This document shows positions 32,557 through 44,072 of a stretch of 55,551 nucleotides of DNA, piece after piece. Below the pieces are notes generated by a model. It did no database searches. It was not told the origin of the DNA and was given only the letters and a program-made list of their open reading frames with translations. Origin of the DNA: Rhizomucor pusillus (Eukaryota > Mucoromycota > Mucoromycetes > Mucorales > Lichtheimiaceae); assembly GCA_900175165.2 (NCBI GenBank), contig FWWN02000149.1, positions 1-55,551 of the forward strand, read 5' to 3'. The first letter of the stretch is position 1; every line of letters starts with the position of its first letter. The position numbers and the translations under genes are program-made.

Positions 32557-33408
32557 ATGTCTGCCATTTACATTCCACGGAAACGCAAATATGCAGCCAA
32601 CGATCCTTTCTTTGAGGAGGGCAACATTGCGCTTCGCGCGCATTGGCTGGCACGCGATGCACAGGATGCTCACGATATTGAAATGATCGAGCAGGAAGCC
32701 AGACTGCTCTCCGAGTAAGTATTGAGCAGCGTTAGAGAACACGTGCAGCAGGTTGACAGAAACATATCAATATTACTTTGGATAGAGAAATAACTCGGCC
32801 GATATATTGTGAGTTATCGGCATGTACAAAGCGCGGGCAACCATTGGCATTTCCAAACATTGCTGCATACGAGCTACATTACGAGGCAAGGCACAGACAT
32901 GTTTGTATGGTATGCAGCAAGATATTTCCCAACAACCACCTCCTCCAGCTCCACATTGACGAGTTCCACAACGTTATCAAAGAGATGCAACGTGAGCGAG
33001 GAGACAAGATTGTATGTTTGTTGATGTTATTCCTAGATGAAGCATAACCGCTGACACTTGATATAGTATCGCTGTTACGTCGAGGATTGCGAGAAGCATT
33101 TCATATCTCCCAAAATGCGCCGATTGCATCTCATCGATAAACATCATTACCCCAAAAATTATCCATTCGATATCGCAATGACCGGCACGCTATCCATCGA
33201 AGAACATAGAGCACGGAAAAAGCGAGCGCAATCTAGATCAAAACCAAAGCCGACAAACAACACCGTAACAGACATGGATGTTGACAATCTAGTAGCCGGC
33301 ATGTCTCGTTTGAGCATCCCAGAGTCTATTTCATTCGGTCGTGCTAAGCCAAGTTTGCGTACACACTCAAAGCACACAAAGAACAAGATGACTATTATGG
33401 AGGAATGA
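32557..33408 (+). CDS. ZNF511-like C2H2 zinc-finger protein
   Basis: Exons 32557-32714, 32786-33011 and 33067-33408 give 241 aa. Three C2H2-type units follow each other: CELSACTKRGQPLAFPNIAAYELHYEARH (numbers differ from the classical spacing), CMVCSKIF...LQLHIDEFH and CYVEDCEKHF...RLHLIDKHHYP. The end of the third, with KNYPFDI, is typical of the ZNF511 family of conserved eukaryotic proteins whose role is poorly defined. The tail is basic (KKRAQSRSKPKP) and ends with a His/Lys-rich patch. The convergent TMEM70-like gene ends 8 bp downstream. Confidence 0.85.
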
Positions 33409-33416
33409 TGACTTTT

Positions 33417-34188
33417 TCACATGACTCGTGTTCTTTGCCGACCGTCCTTGATGATTTGCACGATACTCGACATTGCTTCTTGATCGCCTACCCCGTTGCG
33501 GGTATCCAACCAAAACCGTGTTTGTGGAAGGCCTGGTTTGAGAGCCTTTTTTGACACAGTCCAAGTCAAGAGCGAACGGGAGGAAGGCACGAGATCACGC
33601 AGCGCCACGGTTGTATATCGCTTTCGAGCCGCGATGTTCAACGTTTCTAAAGTGATCTTGGTATTGGGCGAAATGATACCTTTTGATGGTTGATGCAGAT
33701 ATATGGAGTTTATAAATGGCGACAATAAATAATGAAGTGCACCGGTTGAGCATGCGCTGGCTATCAGAGCTATAAAACAGACCACTGTTGTGTTGGCATA
33801 TGCATCTGATACTGGAAGTTTCGTTTGCATACCTCCTCCAAACATGTACGGGCTCAGGTCCAGCGCTTGGACTAGATGTCATGTGCATAAGCATTTGGTC
33901 GATAAAATGATGTATGGAATATCGTACCTGCAGGGTTATCCCAAAAGTAGAAAATGGCAGGAGTGGAAACCGAGGATATCTAGAAAGGACGTTGAGAATA
34001 ACGATCGAGTGGGATTGACGGACGCTTGCCAAACCTACACTCAGTGTTGATAATGAAAACACCTTGGCCAGCTTCACCAGGAGAGCATTAGGCGTTGTGT
34101 AAATGACTCTAGGTTGCAGCGATGTAGAAGTGGAATACAATCGTGCACATTGCAAGCAGAGTGCAGGCACAGAGCGCTTCAGCAACAT
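33417..34188 (-). CDS. TMEM70-like mitochondrial membrane protein
   Basis: Minus-strand exons 34039-34188, 33928-33979 and 33417-33811 give 198 aa. The N-terminus (MLLKRSVPALCLQCARLYST) looks like a mitochondrial presequence. Two hydrophobic segments follow: FSLSTLS...TPAIFYFWD and CFIALIASACSTGALHYLLSPF. They are spaced like those of the TMEM70/TMEM186 family, which helps assemble respiratory complexes in animal inner membranes. The matrix-side tail has ITLETLNIAARKRYTTV, also family-like. The donor GTAGGT at 34038 gives the family spacing between the Ser-rich turn and Pro; a GC donor nearby would lengthen it. The assignment is by pattern only. Confidence 0.65.
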
Positions 34189-34499
34189 TGTTGACAATCG
34201 AAAAGCGGACTTGTCCTGTCATTTTGTGTTTCGTCTGTTGATATCCATGGATGACGAGATATATTACAGGCAATTGATAACAGAAGAGGAGAAATATAGA
34301 AATGTTATAAACAACGAGAGTAAAGGAGGGTAGTAGTAGAATAGTCTACGTTAGTACGTTTCGATGCATGCAGCTAGGGATACAAAGGTACAATTACATT
34401 AGAATAGAAAATACTGTAATAAAATATGTAAGGAACTCGGTCCGGCGGTACTCTCTGCGTGTGCATCGCTAGCGAGTATGGAAAGCAGTCGATTAAGTA

Positions 34500-34931
34500 T
34501 TACGACGATGTAGTTGTGGATGATTTTTGTGGCAAGATGATAAATACGGACACAAATACCAATGTCAATACGAGGAGAAAGCAGCATGCGAAGCAACCGC
34601 AGCAAGCTAGACGATGGTCCGCTTTCAAGGCGTTTATCCACAAGCCCATACACCAAGCGAATGACCTGCACCTTTTCTTGGTGTTGTCACTGTGGCTACC
34701 GTTGCTGTTCCTACTACTCGAGCTTTCAAACGACTGCTGCTGTTGATGCTGTTGTTGCTGCTGAGGAGTTTGGATGATTTCGTACGGGGGCGGTGGGAGA
34801 TCAACCGTTCCCGACTGAACTGCATAGTATGGTGGCACTTGCTCGTGTTGTGCATTATCTCCAATGACCACTTTGTAGTACTCTGTGGGCTCTGCTATTG
34901 ATCGCTCGGCAGCGCTGCTACCAGCTTCCAT
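34500..34931 (-). CDS. Small single-pass membrane protein with a PPPY motif
   Basis: Single exon, 143 aa. The N-terminal 80 residues are polar with YYKVV, VPPYY, a PPPPY motif and Gln/Ser repeats. A Cys-rich stretch (CRSFAWC, ACCGCFACC) immediately precedes a 20-residue hydrophobic helix ending FIILP, and a short Thr/Ser tail follows. The PPPY motif could recruit WW-domain ubiquitin ligases of the Rsp5/NEDD4 type. The juxtamembrane Cys cluster could be palmitoylated. Both are inferences from motifs. Family not recognised. Confidence 0.62.
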   Translation of the reverse strand: MEAGSSAAERSIAEPTEYYKVVIGDNAQHEQVPPYYAVQSGTVDLPPPPYEIIQTPQQQQQHQQQQSFESSSSRNSNGSHSDNTKKRCRSFAWCMGLWINALKADHRLACCGCFACCFLLVLTLVFVSVFIILPQKSSTTTSS

Positions 34932-35251
34932 TTTGGTCTCGTCCTTTTGGTAACAATGTATAACAACGGGGCTGCCAGGTGGTACTAGGGAGGAGTATTG
35001 CCTTTATATCAAATTTCGGCAGATTACTCGGCTTCAAGAGAGCAGCTAGCGTATCGCTCTGGCTAACGTGACTAGGCGCCAAACTCCTCGAGCAGGTTCG
35101 TATACATACTGCATGCGACTCGTCTTTCTTTTTTCTCATGCATAGTTTCGGCAAGTGCGGTACATTCCACCATTTACAGGTCGCTATTGAAGCTTCTTTT
35201 TTCTTCAGGATATAGGCTAGCTATAGATAACAACAGACTACAAATAGATAA
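34932..35251. other. Intergenic region, no gene seen
   Basis: About 320 bp with the promoter of the PPPY membrane protein and the 3' flank of the AFI1-like gene. Confidence 0.6.
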
Positions 35252-37800
35252 TTACATGGGGTAAACGGGAGAATTCTGTGAATATATTGAAGAGTCTCCA
35301 TTGCTCGCGTCAAGCCAGCATTGACGGTCATACGCCATTCGCTGGAATTTGGACATGCTTTGGATAAATTTCATGCCGGTCTGGAGAAAATTTGTTTGTT
35401 AACGGCTCAAATCGAAAAATCTAGTTTTTAATAGACTTACTGGATTTGTTGATATCTTGTTAAAAAGCTGCACTGCAGCGTGACGGATCTTTGGTGAAGA
35501 GTGGAATAGGCAGAGACCTAGTGGCGATAATCCGCCTTGATGTTGTGGCAAAAATGATAAGAACTGGAAGTGATTTGCTGTCAATTACATTTGCTTGCTA
35601 TGACGCTTATATACAGAATCGCATCACTTGCCTCAATGATATGCTGATCGCTTATTAATGTTTTCCTAAAGGCATCCAGGATGGCGATAATTTCGGCGTC
35701 TGAGATGTCACGAAGAATCTTGAGTTTGCATATCTGCCGGTATACATCAAGGTTCTTTAGCCGTGAATTTTGTTTCCAAATAGTAAAATCTTTTTGATAA
35801 TATCGATACGAAATCGTTTGCCGCCAACCTTCAATGCGGCTCGCATTTGACGATAGCTCTCTTTGCCGAGTAGCTTCATCCGGGAATACTGATCCCTGTC
35901 CGAGTAAGCCCGTTGGATCTGAACTAGAATCTATCTCCCAGCCGATTTTCGTTTGCTGATAAACATCTTCCTCGTACAAGGCAGCCAGTCGTACAAATCG
36001 AGCTACGTAGTCTTGAAATTTGGCACGGATAGCTGTTTCACCATAGTGACTTTGAATAGCATTCATTACCTAATAAATCGTTAGAGCATAAAGAATATAG
36101 ATAATGGGACAATTTCATGTTCTGTGGAAGCCTTACATCATTCATGAACTCTGTATCCATATCTCTTTCTTTGCTAAAATTCGCAGCAGATGAGCCTCGG
36201 CTTATGCTCAATGACGCAAATGATGCGCTGTCAGCATCGATTGGTGGCGAGCTTACGGAACTTTGGCGTCCATAATTTAATTGGATATCTTTACTGACAG
36301 TGATTTTTCCGGTGCTTATATTGCACAATACGTCCCACCAAGCTGTGTGTTCTTCATACGTCGGATTGGTTACTCCGGCTATGAATCCTGGGCTAGAACA
36401 GTGTTATTAGGTTTCCAAGGCTAGGTAAAACATGTTACGATCTCGATAGATACCATTTTAACAAGTCGTCAACGCTGGTCAGGTTGGTGTATGGAAAAGC
36501 TCGCTCGGTGAATCCTCTTAATACTGTTCCACATCCGCTTCCGAGAGCACACGCTGCAAGTACATAGTTCGCTACCTCGCCGGATGGATGGCCGTAGCCG
36601 AGAAATACGATTCGCTTCTGAGTTAATAGGGCGTTCAGTAACAAGATAATCGGGTGCGTATGTGTGCCAGGGCTGTCTAGATGCGGATGATGTGGGTTAG
36701 GTGATCCTGGCTGTGATGGAGGCGGGGAGAAGGTGCGGATAAGGTTGATGAGTGAAAACTATGCAAAGTAAAATAGAATAAAAGGAGGAAGTTAGTGAGA
36801 AAAATCAACCCATACAGATCACATAGCTCATATTTACATCGCCGACTTCCTCGCTGTTGACAGTCAGAGGTACTCGAATGGGTAATTTAATTCCTTCATA
36901 GTCGATTTTGGTTTCGTAAAAATGACGGTCCTTGCCGACAGAGTTAAGAACGCGGCTGCCCGATGTTAGATCAATTAATGTTCCTCGTCGTTGTCTTAGA
37001 CCTTCGTATTCCTCTGGTCCATCTGGCATCCAAGACTCTGTTATAGATGGTGACGCCGATGTCGCTTTCTCATCATCGTCAATAAAAAGTTCCTCGAACA
37101 TCGTTTTATCGTCCGTTGATCGAAGTATTTGTCGCTCATGCCAACTGAGTCGAGGCATCCGCGAGAGATCCATATCGTTCACAGCTCGATACAGTGATTC
37201 TAAGACCTCTCGCGAAGGGTTTTCGAAATATTTCTCCATTGCTAATAGGAGAACTGGCTGCGGATCGAAATGAGTAATTACAACGGTGCATTAATGGGAG
37301 AAATACATGATTTATACTGACCTTGTAAATATGCAAAAACTGGTGCCTCGTACAGATAGCCATAGACTTGACATGTGCACCTCTGTTGAGCTTTAAGCAA
37401 TTTTGCTGCAACGTACGTAGCTTTTACGTTCTCACTACCTTCGAGCTGTCGCGTCGAGCTTTGTCCGTACGAGGTTCAAGACATAGAGAAGAGGCTTTTC
37501 GCGCTCTTCTTCCCGTGCAGTAGCACTGTTGTGGTCAGCATCAGGGTCTGGAATCTTTTGATTCAAGCAAAAGATGGTCCAGTCCTCAGCACGCAAGTGA
37601 GCGCCATCAGGTAACATTAATTCGGACAGGATGCTGGAAACATGAGAGTATCGTCAGCAATGTTCCTTAGGCGTACGCGTTTTGACATACTGTTCGTCTG
37701 TGCCTGTTTCGCCTGGTAATTGGTATTTTAACGACGCTCCCTTATCAATATCGAACTCTGCTAGCAAGACATATTGTACATGCTGATCTGATGGTGACAT
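35252..37800 (-). CDS. AFI1-like DENN-domain protein
   Basis: Nine minus-strand exons (37691-37800, 37439-37633, 37322-37382, 36838-37257, 36454-36758, 36137-36392, 35628-36069, 35441-35577, 35252-35380) give 684 aa. The N-terminus [14 protein letters not shown] and [12 protein letters not shown] form the upstream DENN module. The central block [18 protein letters not shown] and [25 protein letters not shown] is the core of the fungal Afi1 / stabilisation-of-polarity-axis family. The end [18 protein letters not shown] is also typical. Yeast Afi1 binds Arf3 and helps set polarised growth. Related DENN proteins act as Rab exchange factors. The start at 37800 is preferred because it joins the DENN N-terminus in frame. 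Confidence 0.87.
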
Positions 37801-38741
37801 TGCGGGAAGGTCAAAGCGTTCCTGGAGTTGGGGAACAAAGGAAGTGACACAAAATCGCGGAGGTATTCTCGTCGGAGACGCACTCGGGCTGGCACCTCTT
37901 CTTCCTGCATGTCAAAAGTACTGCATGGCGCTGCGACATTCAATATTTGAATCATATGGAGAGTTGCGAAAGCACTTTCTTGGAAGCATTATGCTTCCGC
38001 CATGAAATCTCATAGCAACGTGAGCTTAAATACGATATTTATCCTACAGGGAAGTAGTTATAATGACATCATAGGCAGGCAGTTATATCAGCTTACTCAT
38101 ATTCAGTACTGTATGAGGTACATAGCGACTATTATCATTTTCTTATATTGACGACTTTAAATATGTCGTCTCTGGACTGTGTAAAATATCCTTGTGATTG
38201 TAGTTTATTATAATTATACGTCGACGCTGCATTTATGCTCAAGAATGCCGACAATATCATAAAATATCGTCTGGTGTAACAATAATGTAAGCTTGTGCAC
38301 CGATCTGCAGGCTTGATGTCGCGAACAAGCTTGACGTTTTCGAGGAAAGATCTTGCAACCGACTCGTAAAAGGCGGCTTTCTATTGCTTTTGCGTTTCAG
38401 TCTAGATTTTGCCTTTTCGCTAATTGACATACTGCATTGCGTTGATAGAGCATTGGGATCCTATGATCTAGTAGCAAACCAACGCGCAAATCAGGAACCA
38501 CTAGACTCCTAGCGACCGCGGAGAAAAAATACATTGGTGGCATCTCAATATCTGCCTGACAGCAAACAAGGACATTCTATTGCATGGTCTCTCCCAAGAT
38601 TTCCAAAAACTATACCAAGGTAATGTCGCACAGAGCATATGCGTAAAACCAACGCTTAGCTACCAGGTTTTCGAAATTCTATGTAGCAAATTGCCGATGA
38701 CTTTGTTAAAGTGCAAAACGGACTGAATGATGATATATATG
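37801..38741. other. Intergenic region, no gene seen
   Basis: About 940 bp between the AFI1-like gene promoter and the CLYBL 3' end. AT-rich, without supported genes. Confidence 0.6.
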
Positions 38742-40506
38742 CTAACATTTCTTTGACTCTTCCTTCTTGCTTGCGCCTCCTGAACTGGTTGATGTAGAGG
38801 TTTGTGCCAGTCTATCTTCAATCTCTGGTATCGGCATGCCGCCTGCTTTTGCTCTTGCCACTACTTTTTGAGCCCACTTGACAACCGGCATATCAATCCT
38901 AACATTTGGTAAGATAAATGCTTACATGTGTGTTGCGTCCCCTGTGCCAATCTTACATTTTGCCATCCAAACTGAAAGCTCCTATGCCCTTTTCAGCATT
39001 GATCTCGAAGCCATGAACTATCTGAACTGCGCGCTCCAGGTCTAGATGCGAATATTTAGGAATTCACTGCGCCTTTTATCTGCAAAAGTGAATACGTCTT
39101 ACCAGCTGGATCGGGTAAAAACATCTTTTGGATGATATCTATCTGAGCAGGATGAATAGCCTGCTTTCCTGTGAATCCAAATTCTCGGCCTTCTCTGCAC
39201 TCTTCTTCCAAAATTTCTGGATTTTGGTAGTCAACGCAGACCTATCGTGACAGTTAGTGGATAAATGCTTGATAATCTGGATTCAACAAGCTTACCAGAT
39301 CGAGTGCTTGGAGCCCGTAAGCGGCCGCAGCGTTTACAATCGTTTGTCTGGCATAGAGCATCTCTTTGCGTGATTTCGTTCGGATCAGCCCTACTCAAGT
39401 TATCAGCACGTATTCATCCATTTTGCTCGGAGGCAGCCGTACCAATATCAGCGCAGTAATCTTCCGCAGCAAACTATAAAAGAAAATGTGATGAGTACCA
39501 AGTTGATAATTAAAAGTCTAACAGAAAAAGAAGACGTACTATCAGTGCATCGAGACGTGGATCGGCCGTGGCGATTTCACGGATGTTCATCATGCCAAGT
39601 GCGCTTTCTACAGATGCAATTAAACGGATTCTTTCACGTCTGAATTTGCGGGGAACTAGAGTGAGATCCAGGATGCTTTTATGCTAATCGTGGTCTACAA
39701 TACTTACTGGGAATCGATAGCGATAGAATCGATCATACGACTCACAAAGTGAATATCTTTGGCGCTCTGGACCTTGGGAATGACAATTGCTTGCAATCTT
39801 TTCGAGTGTAACTGCATTCACCGTGATAGTTGATTAATGTTTACATTATTTAACGATCCAACTTTGTTTATGCTTACAATCACATTCAAGTCATCCAGCT
39901 CAAGACCTATACACCTTTTGAGTAAGGGGTGCAAGTTCGCCGTCTTTTTAAGGAAACAATTTTACCCGATCCGACCGCGTTGATGCGAACCGCCTTTTCA
40001 GCTTTGCCATGCTCCGATGCCTGGAAAATCATGCCATAAATACACAATCGCATTGACGTGCATTACACGTCCTTACCTCCAAAGCATCGATAACCATGTG
40101 CCGAGCAGACCCTTTCTTGTTTAGAGACACGCTATCTTCGAGGTCATATACAATGCAGTCAGCACCCACAGTGATAGATTTGTGGATTTTCCGCTCATCG
40201 CTTCCCGGCACTGGTAACAAGCTATCTCAGTATCCACCTTCCAAACATGAAACATTCCTCTTGCTAAAATACCATAGAAGAGCGCGCGTCTTGATCTGAT
40301 CTCCTTGAGGACTTTGGAATCGTTCGTGGTGCTAATTGTTCGTCGCCACGCGATGTGTGCTCTTGCAGGAACAGGCAGGATCGTGGGCTTTATGATTGCA
40401 GAAGCTTCACAGAGCAGTTTTCAGTTAGCCAGTAAAGCCTTGCTTGCTCCCTTAGCTTACCTCTGAACAAACCGGTCGACCTAAGAGAGCATGCCAAAAT
40501 TCTCAT
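38742..40506 (-). CDS. CLYBL-type HpcH/HpaI lyase, mitochondrial
   Basis: Twelve minus-strand exons (40461-40506, 40273-40404, 40077-40210, 39966-40020, 39878-39906, 39708-39811, 39540-39639, 39443-39473, 39296-39390, 39103-39241, 38957-39041, 38742-38898) give 368 aa. An Arg-rich presequence runs to about residue 55. Then come RRALFYVPGSDERK, the acidic DLEDSV turn, AVRINAVGSG, AIVIPKVQSA, ASVESALGMMNI and GFTGKQAIHPAQ. These mark the citrate-lyase-beta-like branch, in which mitochondrial CLYBL acts on (R)-citramalyl-CoA and related thioesters. The acceptor at 39640 (TTCAG) is needed for phase. The Ser/Lys C-terminal tail ends in Cys. Confidence 0.9.
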
Positions 40507-41781
40507 GCTGGTGTTGGGAACGAAGAAAGAAGGTTTCTAAGGCCACTGTCGGACCGAATTTGTCCAAAGCTTGTGCTGTGTTGAACAATGCATTGAAGGC
40601 ACATTCTGAGAACACGAGGATGGAAGCTTGATGTAATCATTGCTCAGTTGTCCATAGTACATTCTTTACAATTAACGGAATATAGATATAGAGCAGAAGA
40701 TGTTGTAGCGTTATTCTTTCTCGGCTCTGCTTTTTACTTGCGATTAGTGACACCGTCAATAGTTATCATGTTCTTATCCTTCTTCACAATTGTTCACAAA
40801 TAGACAAACTTGCTCATGGATTCCAAATTTTTTGCTTTGTGCTAGCAATGGATAGCAAAGAGCCTCTCCATAAGTCTAGGCTTGAAACTTGTGTCGTCTT
40901 GATTTTTGGCAGATTTCGGGCGACTGATCGCTCAGACGCTAGAGAGATGCATCCAGGTCTTACTTGCAGATAATGCGAAGAAGTATGTAAGTGTAGATTT
41001 GATGCATATTGGAACATGGATATAATATATTATTCAGCTTCAGTGGGTCCGGTTAGATAGGCAAAAGTTATGGAGAAACGACGAAATGAAAAGAGCGTAT
41101 TCTGGTCCTCTTCTTGTTTATCATTTGCCACCTGTGAGAGAAAGTCAGGAAGCATTTTTATCAAGCTGTGGAGTACCTTTGAAGGAAGCTGATGTATGAG
41201 GGCTCAATATATAAGGACGATTGACGGAACTGAAATGCATGTCGATGGTATGCTCACTAGGTTTTCAACGGGTATCATCAGAATTTTAGGCAACACCGAA
41301 TCAGTGCAAGATTGTTAGAACGTTTTCATCTGCAAGAAGGTGCATAAGCACCGAGCTTCTTTGCAACAGATCAACGTTTATGATTACGCCAGTGTCGAGA
41401 ACCAGCATCCCGTAAAATGTAGTAAACATGTTACTGCCACGGTGATTCTATGCTTGCAATAATACTTTTAAAGAGAGATGTCAGCGTGGCAACTTTGTAG
41501 ACAGCATGTGCTTATGATATCCAGGAAAACGAAGAAAGGCCAATGCAGGTTAAGCCGCACGCTGCGCGCAATATCATCAAAGACTGCATTCTGCAGAGCT
41601 GATCCCTAGGAAAACAAGAGGAGATGTGTTTGTAGACTTTCGGCAGAAACAAAAGCGAGAGAAAGTGCGAAAAGTACAGCGTTTAGGGCGCAGTGCTACG
41701 ATCGTTGATTTGACAACGAAGGGGTGACACGATAGTATTAGAGACCGAGATCGGCGCAGGAGGATGGGTTTAGCGAGGTGC
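40507..41781. other. Intergenic region, no gene seen
   Basis: About 1.3 kb. A minus-strand frame at 41577-41783 (68 aa, Arg/Ser-rich start) opens with an ATG that overlaps exon 1 of the LEA2-like gene, but nothing supports its expression. Confidence 0.5.
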
Positions 41782-42682
41782 ATGACTGTTGTGGCGGCGG
41801 CTGCGTATACATCAGTGAATAAATAAATAAATCTTTCGCGACAGCAATGTGTTCTCCTTGTTTACTTTTGTTTTTACGTATTTCTTATGACATTTTTTCA
41901 CAAGCAACAGGCAGAGAGCTCAAGTCCAAAAGCTGAGGTGCCGCGGCAAGTAGAAAACTCATGGGAAGGCGCTGAGAACTACGAGGGTAAGAATAGTACA
42001 AACTACTATTCCACAGTGAACGAATAAATGGCAACATATACTCTTAGAAAAACCAAACCAAGAAAAAATAACAAAGAAAAAGAGAGGATGTATGCACTAT
42101 CTCTGCTGCATTTGCTTGCCATGTCTACCAATGTGGATGCGTTGGATCTGTTGCTTTATTCTGTTGATTATTATAATCCTCGCTATCATCGTGGGAATAC
42201 TGGCAGGGACCTTCCGTATGCCACAAGTGGAGATGAATGGCGTAACTTCAGATCCAAACGGTTTGCCAGAATTTCAAGCGGGAACTTCGCTGTTGTCATT
42301 TTCAATCAACCTTGGTCTCAAGATTGGTATCGATAACCCAAATGTCGAATCATTTACACTATCATCGGTCAAGGCAGACGTATATTATCCAAACATACAA
42401 GAAGCTATAGGAAGCGGTCAGGTCAACGATGTCTACGTTGATCGGTTTGCTATCACCAATTTTACTTTTCCACTCAAGATTTCTTACCGGCCTTCGCTGG
42501 ATCCCAACTTTGTTATGTTGCATGATCTTGCAGACAAGTGCAAGCAGCAGCAAGACCTCGCTCTGACGGCAAACATCTCGCCTACTGTCAAGTTTGCTGG
42601 TATTAGTATCACCCTGCCGACTATCCATCAGAATGTCAATTTCGCATGTCCTATCCCATCAGGCTGGACGCTACCGGTATAA
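41782..42682 (+). CDS. LEA2/NDR1-like single-pass membrane protein
   Basis: Exons 41782-41814, 41911-41986 and 42087-42682 give 234 aa. Exon 3 carries almost everything recognisable: a Cys-rich juxtamembrane patch (CMHYLCCICLPC), a membrane helix (CFILLIIIILAIIVGILAG), then a beta-rich domain of about 170 residues. That domain contains INLGLKIGIDNPNVESF, VDRFAITNFTFPL and a Cys-containing end. The NP-N-x-F pattern fits the LEA14/LEA2-like fold seen in vacuolar and plasma-membrane fungal proteins. The two 5' exons are inferred from splice signals and phase only; an in-frame ATG at 41764 is an alternative start. Confidence 0.68.
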
Positions 42683-44072
42683 AGAATCATCATATCACTC
42701 TTTGTATTCTAGAAACTATACAGACTTTAATACATAATTCATTGGCTGTTCCTCTCCATTCAGACCATCCACACTGATATGTGCTCTTAAAAAAGAGTCC
42801 GTGTTACACCCTGCCATCTTATCAAGACTAGGAAAAGCTTGGATATGTTTTTAACTTTTTTATTCGTCCTTTTAGTTTGAAACCTCTCCTTTGGCCGGAA
42901 GCAATAACAGAATCGTTCTAATCTGTAACCACCATTTTCCAGAGTTCACTTCTTTATCAGTTCATCGCTGCGCGAAGAGATAGCACACCACAGGTGAACT
43001 GCCGGTCCAGGATGCGACGTCGACGTAGCGACCATATGGCTTTTCTCTCCATCATTAAGCGCAGTCGGTTGATTACCGTACGCAGGTATCATCAGCAGAG
43101 CTAGCTGTTTTCCACTGAGCAGCCATATCTGCAAAAAGGGTGCACTGCGGATACATTCAGCTCCAACCCTCTGATGATCTACCATCTACCGGCCAACTTT
43201 GGGCACTGTAATCCGCTTCAGTTCTTCTATGATTGCTGGATCACGTTGCATGCAAGAACTTCTATGCAAAAGCTACAAGCTGCCGCTGCTTGCATCGCTC
43301 CTTTTTGTATACTTTTATTCAACAAAGAGCGGTTCAATGGAATACACCACATCCGTGTTCGTCAGCCTTTGTATAGCCTGATGAATGCGCATTGAACATG
43401 CTCTGAGGAGACCTTGCTTGCCCGCGTTGGAGCATATTTTGCACATTCTTTTCCAATTGATAAAACCCAATAAGAAAAGAGAAGAAGAGGGGTCTTGTTG
43501 TACAACGCAGCCGTGCCAAGTATCGACTCGCCCTTCAAGGATGGCAACGGGTTTGCTTGTGAATGTTGTCGGCGATGATGACAATGACGAATCAGGTTTT
43601 CACCGAGTCCTCCAACTTGCCTGTAAAGTACTCTAGTTTCTTTTTGCTTTCGAGATCTTCCGGGGCCCTCGGACACCATCCCAAATACTGATTCCACCGT
43701 GTCAAGAAGAAAAAAAAAAATATTTCAAACTGTATTATTACTGGGAAAAGATACCGTTGACTCGGTGCCACGGAAATTTTTTCTAAGGAGAGCACCCAGC
43801 ATGAAATCACATTTTAACACCATGACAGTCTACAAAGATGACCGGCTGGTGATCCAGTCCCAATGCAATATGTGGGTGCATGGAACAGTTCAGTTAGTAT
43901 ATGTGGGGGTCGGCTGTTCCGAAGCATAATGGGCGTTGATTGGCTGTACGGCGTGCGAAAAATAAAGAAAAATAAAAAAACAGGCAGCCCCAAAAAGCAC
44001 AGGTTGAAACATCTCTTTTTTCCTCCTCCCTCCTCTTCCTTCTTTTCTTCTGCTTCTGAACATTTTCAACAA
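42683..44072. other. Intergenic region with frame-shifted coding traces
   Basis: About 1.4 kb. On the minus strand between 43334 and 43720, protein-like strings occur in different frames (SKKKLEYFTGKLEDSV, then KPVAILEGRVDTWHG, then FYQLEKNVQNMLQRG). I could not join them with splice sites, so they may be a decayed gene or chance. A CT-rich leader precedes the serine dehydratase start. Confidence 0.4.

Noticed and set aside
41577..41783. Minus-strand 68-aa frame with an Arg-rich start resembling a mitochondrial presequence
   Set aside because: No downstream exon continues it and it overlaps the 5' exon of the LEA2-like gene; composition alone is not enough.
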